Positions 56,014 through 63,997 of a stretch of 64,000 nucleotides of DNA are shown piece by piece; the first letter of the stretch is position 1, and every line of letters begins with the position of its first letter. The stretch is taken from NCBI GenBank assembly GCA_016718405.1, contig JADKDJ010000016.1, positions 32,473 through 96,472 of the forward strand, read 5' to 3'. Position numbers and translations under genes: made by a program. The notes under the pieces are model-generated. The model was not told the origin of the DNA, ran no database searches, and saw only the letters and a list, made by a program, of their open reading frames with translations. This DNA is from Candidatus Rhodoferax odensensis. GTDB lineage: Bacteria > Pseudomonadota > Gammaproteobacteria > Burkholderiales > Burkholderiaceae_C.

Positions 56014-56781
56014 TCATTCCGCCGTACCCGCACTTGCCGGTCGTGTGCCCGACAGCGCTCGCAAGGCCTCCAGCACTGCCGCCCAGGCGGGCGCAAAGGG
56101 GTCGATCAGCGCGAAATGCCCGACGGCGGGCAACGCCACCAGCCGGGTCGCGGGGAAGGCTTTGCAGTAGGACTGAGCCACCGCCAGGGGCACCACCTGG
56201 TCGTCCTCGCCCTGGATGATGGTGACTGGCACCGTGGGTGCTTTCAGGTTCATCGGGTCGAGGTTGGGCTGATCGTCAGGGTGGGTGCCCAGAAAGCTCT
56301 GCACAGCGCCGCTGCCGAGCTGCAAGCCGTGCGCCAGGCGCAGATCGGCCGCGGGTGCCAGGGCCACCACGCCACGCAGTGCCGGCATGGCCAGCGCGGC
56401 CGCCGCCCACAATACCAAGTGCCCGCCGGCCGAATGGCCAATCAGCAGCACGTCGCCGTTATGCGGTGTCGCTTGCGCCACCAATGTGCTCAATGCGGCG
56501 GCAATGTCTTGCACCGTGTCCTGCGGCTGCCCAGGCGTGCGCCGGTACTCCAGCGTCAACATCGACCAGCCATCGGCAGCCAAGGTCGCGCTCATCGCCT
56601 GCGCGTGGCTGCGGTCATAGGCCGGCTTCCAGAAGCCCCCATGAATCACCACCACCAGTGGCAACTGGGTGCCGCGCGCACCGTGGCGCAGGTCGGCAAC
56701 CTGGTCGGGATGCGGGCCATAGCGCAAGGTTTCGTCTGGGGGCGTAGCCGTGCGGGTGAGGATGGAGAGGTCTTCGGCCAT
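56014..56781 (-). CDS. alpha/beta hydrolase, kynurenine formamidase-like
   Basis: A 255-residue alpha/beta hydrolase with the HGGFW oxyanion motif (VVVIHGGFWKPAYDRSHA), the nucleophile elbow LLIGHSAGGHL, Asp in IIQGEDDQVVP and His in AVGHFALID. This HGG(F/Y)W signature is shared with carboxylesterases and kynurenine formamidases. A formamidase would fit an NAD biosynthesis region, but no other kynurenine gene is here, so the specific role is uncertain. Confidence 0.75.
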   Translation of the reverse strand: MAEDLSILTRTATPPDETLRYGPHPDQVADLRHGARGTQLPLVVVIHGGFWKPAYDRSHAQAMSATLAADGWSMLTLEYRRTPGQPQDTVQDIAAALSTLVAQATPHNGDVLLIGHSAGGHLVLWAAAALAMPALRGVVALAPAADLRLAHGLQLGSGAVQSFLGTHPDDQPNLDPMNLKAPTVPVTIIQGEDDQVVPLAVAQSYCKAFPATRLVALPAVGHFALIDPFAPAWAAVLEALRALSGTRPASAGTAE

Positions 56782-56888
56782 GGTTGTCTCGGGTCAGCGT
56801 TCGGGGAACAAGCGGCTCGCGCACATTGTCGCCGTGTTGACCGTTTTCGTGTTGCTGGCGGCGCCAGCAAGGGTTGGAAAGTTGTTCT

Positions 56889-56898
56889 AGAATATTCT
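56889..56898. promoter_or_regulatory. possible TetR operator core
   Basis: AGAATATTCT is a perfect 10-bp palindrome in an AT-rich stretch 75 bp before the TetR gene and between it and the divergent hydrolase gene. TetR regulators often bind such sites between divergent genes. Confidence 0.4.
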
Positions 56899-56972
56899 TC
56901 TAGTGACAGGCTCAAGTACGCCGCATGCCGGCCGCCTGAGCGTGGCCAGTCAATATCGACAAGGAGCAAGCC

Positions 56973-57596
56973 TTGCGCACCACCAGCATCGTGCCGCCAC
57001 CGCCGCGCAAGTCTGCCATCCTGACGGCAGCCTTGGCGGTTTTTGCCGAGAAGGGCATTGAATCAACCTCGATCGAGGACATCTGTCGCGAAAGCCAGGC
57101 CTCGGTGGGCAGCATCTATCACCACTTTGGCAACAAAGAGGGTATTGCGGCGGCGCTGTTCATGCAACACTTGGATGAGTACTGGACCGAGCTCATCACC
57201 AGTGCCAAGAGTCAATCCAACGCGCAGCGCATGATCCACGCCATGCTGAGCGCACACATCGGCTGGATCACCAGCCAGCCCGATGCGGCGCGTTACCTGT
57301 TTTCGCGGCGCCAAGTGGTGAGCGCAGCGCACGAGCAAGCCATCCGCGAGTACACGCTGAGCCGGTTTCGGGAGTTGTTTGACGTACTCAAACCGTGGTT
57401 CAAGGCGGGTGTGCTGCGCCGTTTGCCGGCCGAGCTGTACGGCCCCTTGCTGATGGGGCCGGCGCAGGAGTACGCGCGTGAGTGGCTGCGTGGCTGCGTC
57501 AAGCTCGAACCACGCAAGGTGATTGACGAACTGGCCCTGGCCGCCTGGCGCAGCCTGGCAACCGATCCGAACCAGAGCGGCAATCGCGGGTCTTGA
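56973..57596 (+). CDS. TetR-family transcriptional regulator
   Basis: A 207-residue regulator with the TetR helix-turn-helix at about 15-60 (ILTAALAVFAEKGIESTSIE, then QASVGSIYHHFGNKEGI). The C-terminal ligand domain is unassigned. TTG start at 56973 with AAGGAG upstream. It resembles the TetR at 59392-60054. The alpha/beta hydrolase gene follows after 46 bp. Confidence 0.9.
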   Translation: MRTTSIVPPPPRKSAILTAALAVFAEKGIESTSIEDICRESQASVGSIYHHFGNKEGIAAALFMQHLDEYWTELITSAKSQSNAQRMIHAMLSAHIGWITSQPDAARYLFSRRQVVSAAHEQAIREYTLSRFRELFDVLKPWFKAGVLRRLPAELYGPLLMGPAQEYAREWLRGCVKLEPRKVIDELALAAWRSLATDPNQSGNRGS

Positions 57597-57642
57597 CGGC
57601 TCGCCGCGGTGATCGACGTGCCCACGCAACCGGAGAACTTAC

Positions 57643-58506
57643 ATGTCAGCAACCCGATTGAGTTTGCCAAGCCACAATGGCCAATCCCTGGCCGTCTATT
57701 GCCACGAAAACGCCGGCGCCACGCGTGCGGGTTTGGTGATTGCTCCGGCGATGGCGGTGCCGCAGGTGTTCTACGCCGACTTTGCCGCATTCATGGCGCG
57801 CCAGGGCGTGCGCGTTTGGACCTTTGACTACAGCGGCATGGGCGAGTCCTGGAGTGGCTCGATGCGCCGCTGCCGGTCCGACATCTCGGACTGGATTACG
57901 CAGGACTTCGACGCCGTGGTGCAGCATGCCGCCACCAGCCTGAATGGCTTGCCCCTGTTTGTGCTGGGTCATAGCCTGGGCGGGCAAACCACACCCCTGC
58001 TGCCGTCGGTGGCGCGTATCAGCGGGCTCATCAACGTGGCGGTGGGCAGCGGCTCGGTCCGGCACAACCAGCCACGGGTGCAACGCAGCGCGCCGCTGCT
58101 GTGGTACGTGCTGGCGCCGCTGTTGTGCCCCTTGTTTGGCTACTTCCCTGGCGCGCGGCTGGGGGTGATTGGCGACATCCCGCGCCGGGCCCTGTTTCAG
58201 TGGCGGCGTTGGTGCTTGACGCCCGAGTACCTGCTGTCGGGCGAACCCGGTGCGCGCGAGGCTTATGCCCGCGCCCGTTACCCGGTGTTGGGCCTGACCT
58301 TTGCCGACGATGAGCTGCTGCGCGAAGCCGGCTCGCGCATGCTGCACGATGCCTACAGCGGCACCGACGTGGATTACCGCGTGCTTGCGCCGCAGCAGTT
58401 TGGCTTGAGCCGAATTGGCCACTTCGGCTTTTTTCGCAGTGCGCAGGAGTCTTCGTTGTGGCCCATGGTCAACGACTGGGTGCAGCAGCGTTGTGTCCCC
58501 ACCTAG
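57643..58506 (+). CDS. alpha/beta hydrolase
   Basis: A 287-residue protein with VRVWTFDYSGMGES, the nucleophile elbow VLGHSLGGQTTP, FADDELL (Asp region) and IGHFGFF (His region). It resembles the predicted alpha/beta hydrolases (COG4757-like). It is in the same direction as the upstream TetR gene and may be controlled by it. The 3' end overlaps the convergent MaoC-like gene by 4 bp. Confidence 0.8.
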   Translation: MSATRLSLPSHNGQSLAVYCHENAGATRAGLVIAPAMAVPQVFYADFAAFMARQGVRVWTFDYSGMGESWSGSMRRCRSDISDWITQDFDAVVQHAATSLNGLPLFVLGHSLGGQTTPLLPSVARISGLINVAVGSGSVRHNQPRVQRSAPLLWYVLAPLLCPLFGYFPGARLGVIGDIPRRALFQWRRWCLTPEYLLSGEPGAREAYARARYPVLGLTFADDELLREAGSRMLHDAYSGTDVDYRVLAPQQFGLSRIGHFGFFRSAQESSLWPMVNDWVQQRCVPT

Positions 58507-59426
58507 GCCGCCAACGCCTTGCGCCAACTGCCGACCAGCGCGGGCCGGGCGTCATCAGACAGGCATACGGCGAAGTCGAGTCCGTCGCCGGCATCGCGGG
58601 TTTGCTGTCGCAAGATGACCTCGCGATCGTAAAAGACCGGCCCTTTGATCCAAAGATCGAGCTGCTGTGCCGGTGAGTCCAAGGCGGGTAGGTGGGCCAG
58701 GCATTGGGCCACGATTCTCTGCGAGTGGGCAAACGCGGCGGGAAAGCCCAAACGCCGAGCGTATGGGTCCCACTGGTGGATGCCGTTGTAGTCGCCGGTG
58801 ATGGCGCCAAAGTGCCAACGCCGGCTGCCATCAACGCGCCATTGCGCCGTGTTCGCGCTGCCACCGTCCACGACCGGTGAGTTCATCGGTGCGCCTTGCG
58901 CGACACCGTGCTGAGCTGGCGCTCCGAACCGGCCGCGATAGTAGATTGTCACCACGCTCTCCCAGGCGCAGGCATCGTCCTGGCGCAGTTGGGTGTGCAG
59001 GTCCACTTCAATGCCCTTGTCGAGCACGCGCCAAGCGGCCACCCGGGTCACCAGGTCGAATGCATCGCCGGCCTGGAACGGGTGGTGCAGCACCAAACGG
59101 TTGCGCACCTGCAGCGACCCCCACACTGGCAATGGCCAAGTGGTATGCGACAGCGCCACCATCAACAGGCGAAATCCGCTCACGTGGGGAACCAGTACAC
59201 GCAGGCTGTCTTCGGATGCTCCCTTGGTGTTGCTTGCGACTGCCTGCAAGGAACGGATGAGGTCCGCCTCGATACGAAAGCCGCGCCAAGTCAGACACAG
59301 GTCGGGAAAGGCCTGCTTGCGCTGCCAGCCCGGACTGCGCTTGAGCGCCTGCAACATGAAGCGCAGCGCGGACGGTGGCGTCGTATAGGTTTCACTGGCC
59401 GTGGTCTTGTTTGCCTCGCTGTCCAT
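58503..59426 (-). CDS. MaoC-like dehydratase domain protein
   Basis: A 307-residue protein whose C-terminal half carries the hot-dog-fold hydratase motif GAITGDYNGIHQWDPYARRL, with GFPAAFAHS next (Asp and His of the (R)-specific enoyl-CoA hydratase site, although the sequence varies). The N-terminal half may be a second, degenerate hot-dog domain. AAGGAGG before the ATG at 59426 supports the start, which lies 35 bp inside the end of the upstream TetR gene, so the two are co-expressed. A lipid or acyl-CoA substrate is likely. Confidence 0.8.
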   Translation of the reverse strand: MDSEANKTTASETYTTPPSALRFMLQALKRSPGWQRKQAFPDLCLTWRGFRIEADLIRSLQAVASNTKGASEDSLRVLVPHVSGFRLLMVALSHTTWPLPVWGSLQVRNRLVLHHPFQAGDAFDLVTRVAAWRVLDKGIEVDLHTQLRQDDACAWESVVTIYYRGRFGAPAQHGVAQGAPMNSPVVDGGSANTAQWRVDGSRRWHFGAITGDYNGIHQWDPYARRLGFPAAFAHSQRIVAQCLAHLPALDSPAQQLDLWIKGPVFYDREVILRQQTRDAGDGLDFAVCLSDDARPALVGSWRKALAA

Positions 59427-60054
59427 TGAGTTCCTCCTTCGTGTCTGCATTGCCCAGCGCGCGCCAGGCCGACTCGCCGAGCGTTTGCATCGCGACTTTG
59501 AGCGGGGCCGATGCCCGCCCCGCTAAGCGACCGCGCACGTACTCGTGGGTGGGGCCAAGCAGTTGTGCCATGAACAAGTCAGCGGGCAGGGCGCGCAGTT
59601 GGGCGCTGGCGATGTGTGGTCGTGCCCAGCCTGCAATCGATTCGAAGAACGCCCGGTTGAGCGCACGGATGTCCTCGGCATGGGCAGCAACGCTGCCTGT
59701 GTGGCGCGCCGCCTGCAGGTAGCTCGCGCGCGCCTTGTTCTTGTCGGCCCATTGGATGTGGGCTGCCACGAAGGCCAGCACGCCGTCCTTGGCACCCAGG
59801 GTCGGCTTGAGTGGTCTGCACACGTAGGCCTGAAACGCCGCCAGCGAGTCAAGGTAGAGCGCCGCCGCGACCCCCGCCTTATTGCCAAACAGGTGGTAGA
59901 CGCTGCTGACGCTGGCGCCAGCGCCACTGCAAATGTCTTCAATGGCGCTGGCCTCGACGCCCTTGTCGGTGAAGCAGGCCAGCGCGGCGTCCAATATCTC
60001 GCGCCGGCGCAATACAGATCGTGTTTGCAGGTCTTCAAGCGGGCGGGTGGTCAT
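59392..60054 (-). CDS. TetR-family transcriptional regulator
   Basis: A 220-residue regulator. HTH at about 15-62 (REILDAALACFTDKGVEASA, then GASVSSVYHLFGNKAGV). It is similar in layout to the TetR at 56973-57596. Its 3' end overlaps the MaoC-like gene by 35 bp, and an AT-rich palindrome lies 22 bp before its ATG, so self-repression together with the MaoC-like gene is likely. Confidence 0.9.
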   Translation of the reverse strand: MTTRPLEDLQTRSVLRRREILDAALACFTDKGVEASAIEDICSGAGASVSSVYHLFGNKAGVAAALYLDSLAAFQAYVCRPLKPTLGAKDGVLAFVAAHIQWADKNKARASYLQAARHTGSVAAHAEDIRALNRAFFESIAGWARPHIASAQLRALPADLFMAQLLGPTHEYVRGRLAGRASAPLKVAMQTLGESAWRALGNADTKEELNGQRGKQDHGQ

Positions 60055-60075
60055 GGGCGCTCGGTTGTGAATTGA

Positions 60076-60092
60076 AATATTGTTCCAATATT
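60076..60092 (-). promoter_or_regulatory. TetR operator palindrome
   Basis: AATATTG-TTC-CAATATT (60076-60092) has 7-bp perfect arms around a 3-base centre. A second TGGAA (60098-60102) mirrors the TTCCA at 60083-60087. The block is strongly AT-rich and lies just upstream of the TetR/MaoC operon. Confidence 0.55.
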
Positions 60093-60192
60093 ATAAGTGG
60101 AATATTATTACAACTAAACATTGCTGCGCATGCTGAGTCTTGCGACGTGGGTCTATCCGTCCAGCCAACGGCCAGCGCGCTTGGACCGGATG

Positions 60193-61047
60193 TCAGAGCA
60201 CGTCGTCGGTGGAGCGAGCGGTCTTCATGCCCCGCGCTTGCATTTCGGTAACAAAATCGCTGCCCAGTTGCTCGAAGCCGCCTACGCTGTTGCAGCAGTC
60301 GGTCAGCAGCACCAGCTTCTTGATGTTGTCCTCGCCAATGTTGCTGGCAATGTCGCGCACGGTGTTGGCCACGCAGTGCGACAGCGCCTCGCCGGCGACG
60401 ATGACCAGGTCCGAATCGGACAGGGTGTGGATCAGTCGGCTATTGAGCAGCGTGCCGGGGTCCGCTGGGTCGGGCACCTCGGCCTGCACAGCGGAGTAGT
60501 GCTCGGTAAAGGGGTTGGAGCCCTTGGTGACGTAATCCACCACGGCGAGATTTTTGCGCGCCCAGGCGTCCAGTGACTGCGCCACGGCGGCGTGCACGTT
60601 GTGGCCCCAGTGGCCAATCAGGCAGTGCTCGGGCCACACCACCAGGGCGTAGCGTTGGGCCGCTTCCAACTGTTCCACGTACTGGCGGCTGCGCTGTTGC
60701 AGCAGCGGATTGCGAGAACGCCACGCACCGGTGGCAAGGTCTTGCGCCGTGATGACAGTAAAGGGCGCGGGCGCCTGTCCCAAGGCATTGGTCCACCAGG
60801 TGGGGTGGGCGATGTCGATCGGGTTGTGCGAATCCAGCGTGACGTGGATGTCCGACAACTTGTCTCCGGCGCGCTCGATGAAAGCGGCCAGGCGCTTCAT
60901 GTCCTGGTCAGCGCCGGAGACCGGCAGGGCGGGTGCGAGCTTGCGCGTGGCGTCGAGCGGGTCTGCTGGCTGCTCGGCCGGTTGGATGTCGCAAAAGTCG
61001 TTTTGCGGATCGATGATGAGCAGGTGGACTTTGGTGGCGGTCTTCAT
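60193..61047 (-). CDS. pncA: nicotinamidase-like cysteine hydrolase
   Basis: A 284-residue isochorismatase-fold hydrolase, larger than the typical PncA of about 210. The catalytic Asp is in LLIIDPQNDFCD, the metal-binding region is HVTLDSHNPIDIAHP, WPEHCLIGHWGH follows, and the nucleophile Cys is in GEALSHCVANTV. It would convert nicotinamide to nicotinate for PncB. The adjacent divergent nrtR gene and shared palindrome support the NAD role. Confidence 0.8.
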   Translation of the reverse strand: MKTATKVHLLIIDPQNDFCDIQPAEQPADPLDATRKLAPALPVSGADQDMKRLAAFIERAGDKLSDIHVTLDSHNPIDIAHPTWWTNALGQAPAPFTVITAQDLATGAWRSRNPLLQQRSRQYVEQLEAAQRYALVVWPEHCLIGHWGHNVHAAVAQSLDAWARKNLAVVDYVTKGSNPFTEHYSAVQAEVPDPADPGTLLNSRLIHTLSDSDLVIVAGEALSHCVANTVRDIASNIGEDNIKKLVLLTDCCNSVGGFEQLGSDFVTEMQARGMKTARSTDDVL

Positions 61048-61090
61048 GGCGATGGCTCCTGGCGGGTTGTGATGGTGTCAGTATAGTCTA

Positions 61091-61113
61091 GTTAAGTGCA
61101 AAATGCCAATAAC
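61091..61113. promoter_or_regulatory. probable NrtR operator between nicotinamidase gene and nrtR
   Basis: GTTAAGTGC (61091-61099), spacer AAAAT, and GCCAATAAC (61105-61113) form an imperfect palindrome that agrees with the pncB site at 19 of 23 positions. It lies 44 bp before the nicotinamidase ATG. A weaker half-match, GTTAATGGC at 61213-61221, lies just before nrtR. Confidence 0.7.
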
Positions 61114-61236
61114 ATTTCTGAAAGAACACCTGACAGATCTGCGCAACACCGATGCCTAAAAATAGCTGTGTGCACCCGTCATGCTGTGATCGACGCAGTA
61201 GGAGTTTCATCTGTTAATGGCTAGAATGCACAAACT

Positions 61237-61959
61237 ATGCAGAAGATGAAGTCAACCCCGGAGACCGATCAAAGCATCATCGTCACGGTGGACGCGGTGT
61301 TGTTCGCGTTGCGCGAGAAGAAGTTGCATGTGCTGCTGACACGTCGCCCCAACGAGCCCTATGCCGGGCAGTGGGCGCTGCCTGGCGGCTACGTACACAA
61401 GCAAGAAGACGCCGACAGTCTGGCTGCGGCGCTGCGGGTGCTGCGCAGCAAGACCGGCATTGCGCCGCCGTACCTGGAGCAGCTCTACAGCTTTGCTGAC
61501 GGTGCGCGTGATCCGCGCGGTTGGTCGGTCAGCCTGAGCTACTTTGCACTGGTTGATGAGGCGGTGCTGGCCAAGGCGCGGTTGGCGGCCTCGGCGCCGC
61601 CGTTTGAGCTGGTGGACGTCAATGCCGTGCCGCGCCTGTCTTTCGACCACAACCGCATTGTGGAGGCGGCACTCAAGCGCCTGCGTGACAAAAGCGCCTA
61701 CTCCACCTTGCCGTGCTATCTGCTGCCCGAGCAGTTCACCTTTGCTCAGGTGCACGAAACCTATGAGCACGTGATGGCTGTGGCGCTGGACAAGAGTGCG
61801 TTTCGGCGCAAGCTCACGGAGATGGACGTGCTGCAAGAGTGCCCGGGCCAGCGTGTTGGCGGCGCGCATCGGCCCGCGCAGCTCTTCCGCGTCAAGGTCG
61901 ACCTGGTGCACCGGTTGCGGCTGTTGGAGCGGCCCTTGGCGGCGAACCTGTCGACTTGA
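61237..61959 (+). CDS. nrtR: NrtR, Nudix-related regulator of NAD biosynthesis
   Basis: A 240-residue repressor: an N-terminal Nudix fold (VDAVLFALREKKLHVLLTRR, then YAGQWALPGGYVHKQE) joined to a C-terminal winged helix (LPEQFTFAQVHETYEHVMAV, then LDKSAFRRKLTEMDVLQE, and HRPAQLFRV). The Nudix box is broken (ALRVLRSKTGI in place of REUxEExGU), which fits NrtR proteins that sense ADP-ribose or related nucleotides and no longer hydrolyse. Its gene flanks the nicotinamidase gene, and two matching palindromes sit before NAD salvage genes. Confidence 0.9.
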   Translation: MQKMKSTPETDQSIIVTVDAVLFALREKKLHVLLTRRPNEPYAGQWALPGGYVHKQEDADSLAAALRVLRSKTGIAPPYLEQLYSFADGARDPRGWSVSLSYFALVDEAVLAKARLAASAPPFELVDVNAVPRLSFDHNRIVEAALKRLRDKSAYSTLPCYLLPEQFTFAQVHETYEHVMAVALDKSAFRRKLTEMDVLQECPGQRVGGAHRPAQLFRVKVDLVHRLRLLERPLAANLST

Positions 61960-61986
61960 TCGACGCCGCGCAAGCGGGTACTTCGG

Positions 61987-63078
61987 CTACTGCTTGGCGC
62001 CCAGGGCCAGCGCCGCCGCGCGCGAGGCGGCCAGCGCGGCGGCGTCCGGCGCCGCCTGCGTGGGCCAGCCGGCCAGGTGCTGCACGGTGAGATCACACAA
62101 GGCGGTGATCCAGGCATCGTCATCGTTCAGGCAGGGGATGTAGTTGAAGGCCTTGCCGCCCGCGGTCAGGAAGGCCTGGCGGCCCTCCATGGCGATTTCT
62201 TCCAGGGTTTCCAGGCAGTCGCTGGTGAAGCCGGGGCACACCACATCCACGCGGCCCACGCCGGCCTTGGCCAGCGCGATCAGGGTCGGCTCGGTATAGG
62301 GCTCCAGCCACTTGGCGCGGCCCAGGCGCGATTGAAACGTCACCTTGTAATGGCTGGGCGCCAGATTCAGCTCCTTGGCCAGCAGGCGCGCGGTCTTCTG
62401 GCATTCGCAATGGTAGGGGTCACCCAGGTGCAGGGTGCGCTCGGGCACGCCGTGGAAACTCATCACCAGTTGGTCCGGGCGCGGACTGCTCAGCCAGTAG
62501 TGCCGGATGCGCGCCGCCAGCGCCGCGATGTAACCCGGCGCGTCGTGGTAGCGGTTGACAAAACGCAGCTCGGGGATGGCGCGCTGCGTGCCGGCCCAGG
62601 CGTAGACCGCATCAAACAGGCTGGCGGTGGTGGTGGCCGAATACTGCGGGTAGGCCGGCACGATCAGCACACGCGTTACGCCCTCGGCCTTGAAGGCGTC
62701 GAGCTGCGACGCGATGGAGGTCTGGCCGTAGCGCATGGCGTAACGCACCTTGACATGGTGGCCGCGCTGGCCCAGCCAGCCCTGCAGCAGCTTGGCCTGT
62801 TTCTCGGTCCACACCTTCAGCGGCGAGCCCTCGGGCGTCCAGATGCTGGCGTACTTGGCCGCCGACTTGGCCGGGCGCACGCGCAGGATCACGCCATGCA
62901 GGATCGCCAGCCACAGCAGGCGGGGGATCTCCACCACGCGCGGGTCGCTCAGAAACTCGGCCAGGTAGCGGCGCACCGCGCCGGGCGTGGGTGCATCGGG
63001 CGTGCCCAGGTTGCAGAACAGCACCGCCGTGCGCGCGGGCTGGCCGTGGGTGAAAGGGGGTTCGGGGGCGAAGGGCAT
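61987..63078 (-). CDS. hemH: ferrochelatase
   Basis: A 363-residue enzyme inserting Fe2+ into protoporphyrin IX, the last step of haem synthesis. Seen are TAVLFCNLGTPDAPTPGAVR near the N-terminus, the His motif VMSFHGVPERTLHLGDPYHC, TFQSRLGRAKWLEPYTEPTL and VVCPGFTSDCLETLEEIAME. It is convergent with nrtR. Cytoplasmic or membrane-associated. Confidence 0.94.
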   Translation of the reverse strand: MPFAPEPPFTHGQPARTAVLFCNLGTPDAPTPGAVRRYLAEFLSDPRVVEIPRLLWLAILHGVILRVRPAKSAAKYASIWTPEGSPLKVWTEKQAKLLQGWLGQRGHHVKVRYAMRYGQTSIASQLDAFKAEGVTRVLIVPAYPQYSATTTASLFDAVYAWAGTQRAIPELRFVNRYHDAPGYIAALAARIRHYWLSSPRPDQLVMSFHGVPERTLHLGDPYHCECQKTARLLAKELNLAPSHYKVTFQSRLGRAKWLEPYTEPTLIALAKAGVGRVDVVCPGFTSDCLETLEEIAMEGRQAFLTAGGKAFNYIPCLNDDDAWITALCDLTVQHLAGWPTQAAPDAAALAASRAAALALGAKQ

Positions 63079-63150
63079 GGGGTATTTTCGCGTATGGGCG
63101 GGGGTGGCTGGGGATCTTCAAAGTGGGGCCTGTTGTCCTTATTCAATAAG

Positions 63151-63171
63151 TGTCCCTATAATGGGGATAAA
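63151..63171 (+). promoter_or_regulatory. -10 promoter box with overlapping inverted repeat
   Basis: A perfect TATAAT (63157-63162) lies 31 bp before the nucleotidyltransferase ATG. TCCC on its left and GGGA on its right (63153-63168 region) form an inverted repeat around the box, a position where a repressor would block transcription. The gene's own N-terminal HTH is a candidate binder. Confidence 0.5.
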
Positions 63172-63192
63172 TAGCCACAATTCAGGGATTTA

Positions 63193-63810
63193 ATGAGTTC
63201 CGTTGACTTTCTCTTTACGCCCACGGTTCAGCGCGTTCTGGGTGCGGTGCTGACGCAGCCAGATCAGTCTTTCACGCTCCAAGCGCTGCTCCGCCAGGCT
63301 GATGCCGGGCGCGGCAGCGCTCAGAAGCAAATCGACCGCCTGGTGGGCGCCGGTGTGCTTGTGGAAGAGCCGCGTAGGGGGCGCCAGAGGAGCATTCGGG
63401 CCAACACCGCGTTCTTCCTGTACCCCGAACTCAAGAGCATCGCCTTGAAGACCTTCGGCCTCATCGAGCCGGTCCGCGATGCCCTGCAAGCCTACGCCGA
63501 CCGCATTCAAGAGGCCTTCATTTTCGGATCAGTGGTGAAAGGCACCGATACCGAAGAGAGCGACGTTGACATCATGATCGTCGGGACAGTACCCCAGCTT
63601 GAACTGCTCGAGGTAGCAATCCAATTGCGGCAGAAACTCGGGCGCTTGGTGCAATTCAATGTCTATGAGCCGGCGGAGTGGCGCGAGCTGGTTGAAAACG
63701 ATCCGGTGATTTCCCAAATCGTCAATGGACCCAAACTACAGGTGATGCCTCATCGGGCATTGGCCTCGTCGCGGTCAAAGCTAAAGCCTGTCGGGAAGGG
63801 TGCGCGGTAA
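63193..63810 (+). CDS. HTH-nucleotidyltransferase protein (MNT-type)
   Basis: A 205-residue protein. The N-terminal 80 residues form a winged helix (VQRVLGAVLTQPDQSFTLQA, LVEEPRRGRQRSIRANTAFF). The C-terminal domain has the minimal nucleotidyltransferase signature IFGSVVKGTDTEESDVDIMI: GS, then DxD. Proteins of this form act as transcription regulators or antitoxin-like enzymes that AMPylate a toxin; no HEPN partner gene is seen here. The 3' end overlaps the convergent antitoxin gene by 61 bp. Confidence 0.82.
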   Translation: MSSVDFLFTPTVQRVLGAVLTQPDQSFTLQALLRQADAGRGSAQKQIDRLVGAGVLVEEPRRGRQRSIRANTAFFLYPELKSIALKTFGLIEPVRDALQAYADRIQEAFIFGSVVKGTDTEESDVDIMIVGTVPQLELLEVAIQLRQKLGRLVQFNVYEPAEWRELVENDPVISQIVNGPKLQVMPHRALASSRSKLKPVGKGAR

Positions 63811-63997
63811 CGGCGCATGGCGTGCAAGCGACCCAATTTGCTGGGAGCAAAAGCTTGACCGCGAAAGTCATCGGCGCTCGCCTTTCTTGCCGAGAGGTAC
63901 CAGCTCGATCTCGTCGCCCTCTGCGATGCCCAGTTCCCGCACCAGTGACTCAGGCAGGGCGCACCGCCAAACTGTTTGCCCATTTACCGATCTGCAT
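63750..63997 (-). pseudogene. MazE/AbrB-type antitoxin, frameshifted, without a visible toxin
   Basis: The span codes for about 82 residues once two extra bases are removed (GGG at 63957-63959 on the plus strand and near 63877). The joined product begins MQIGKWANSLAVR, continues LPESLVRELGIAEGDEIELV and ends in the family's FSFDRDEANAR. This is the AbrB-fold antitoxin family that usually precedes a PIN toxin. Reading on from the stop, no toxin gene is found, because the convergent nucleotidyltransferase gene occupies that position. It may be an orphan remnant or damaged by sequence errors. Confidence 0.7.

Noticed and set aside
61213..61235. A third NrtR operator directly before nrtR
   Set aside because: Only the left arm (GTTAATGGC) matches well; the right arm is out of register by one base, so it is mentioned only as a weak half-site.
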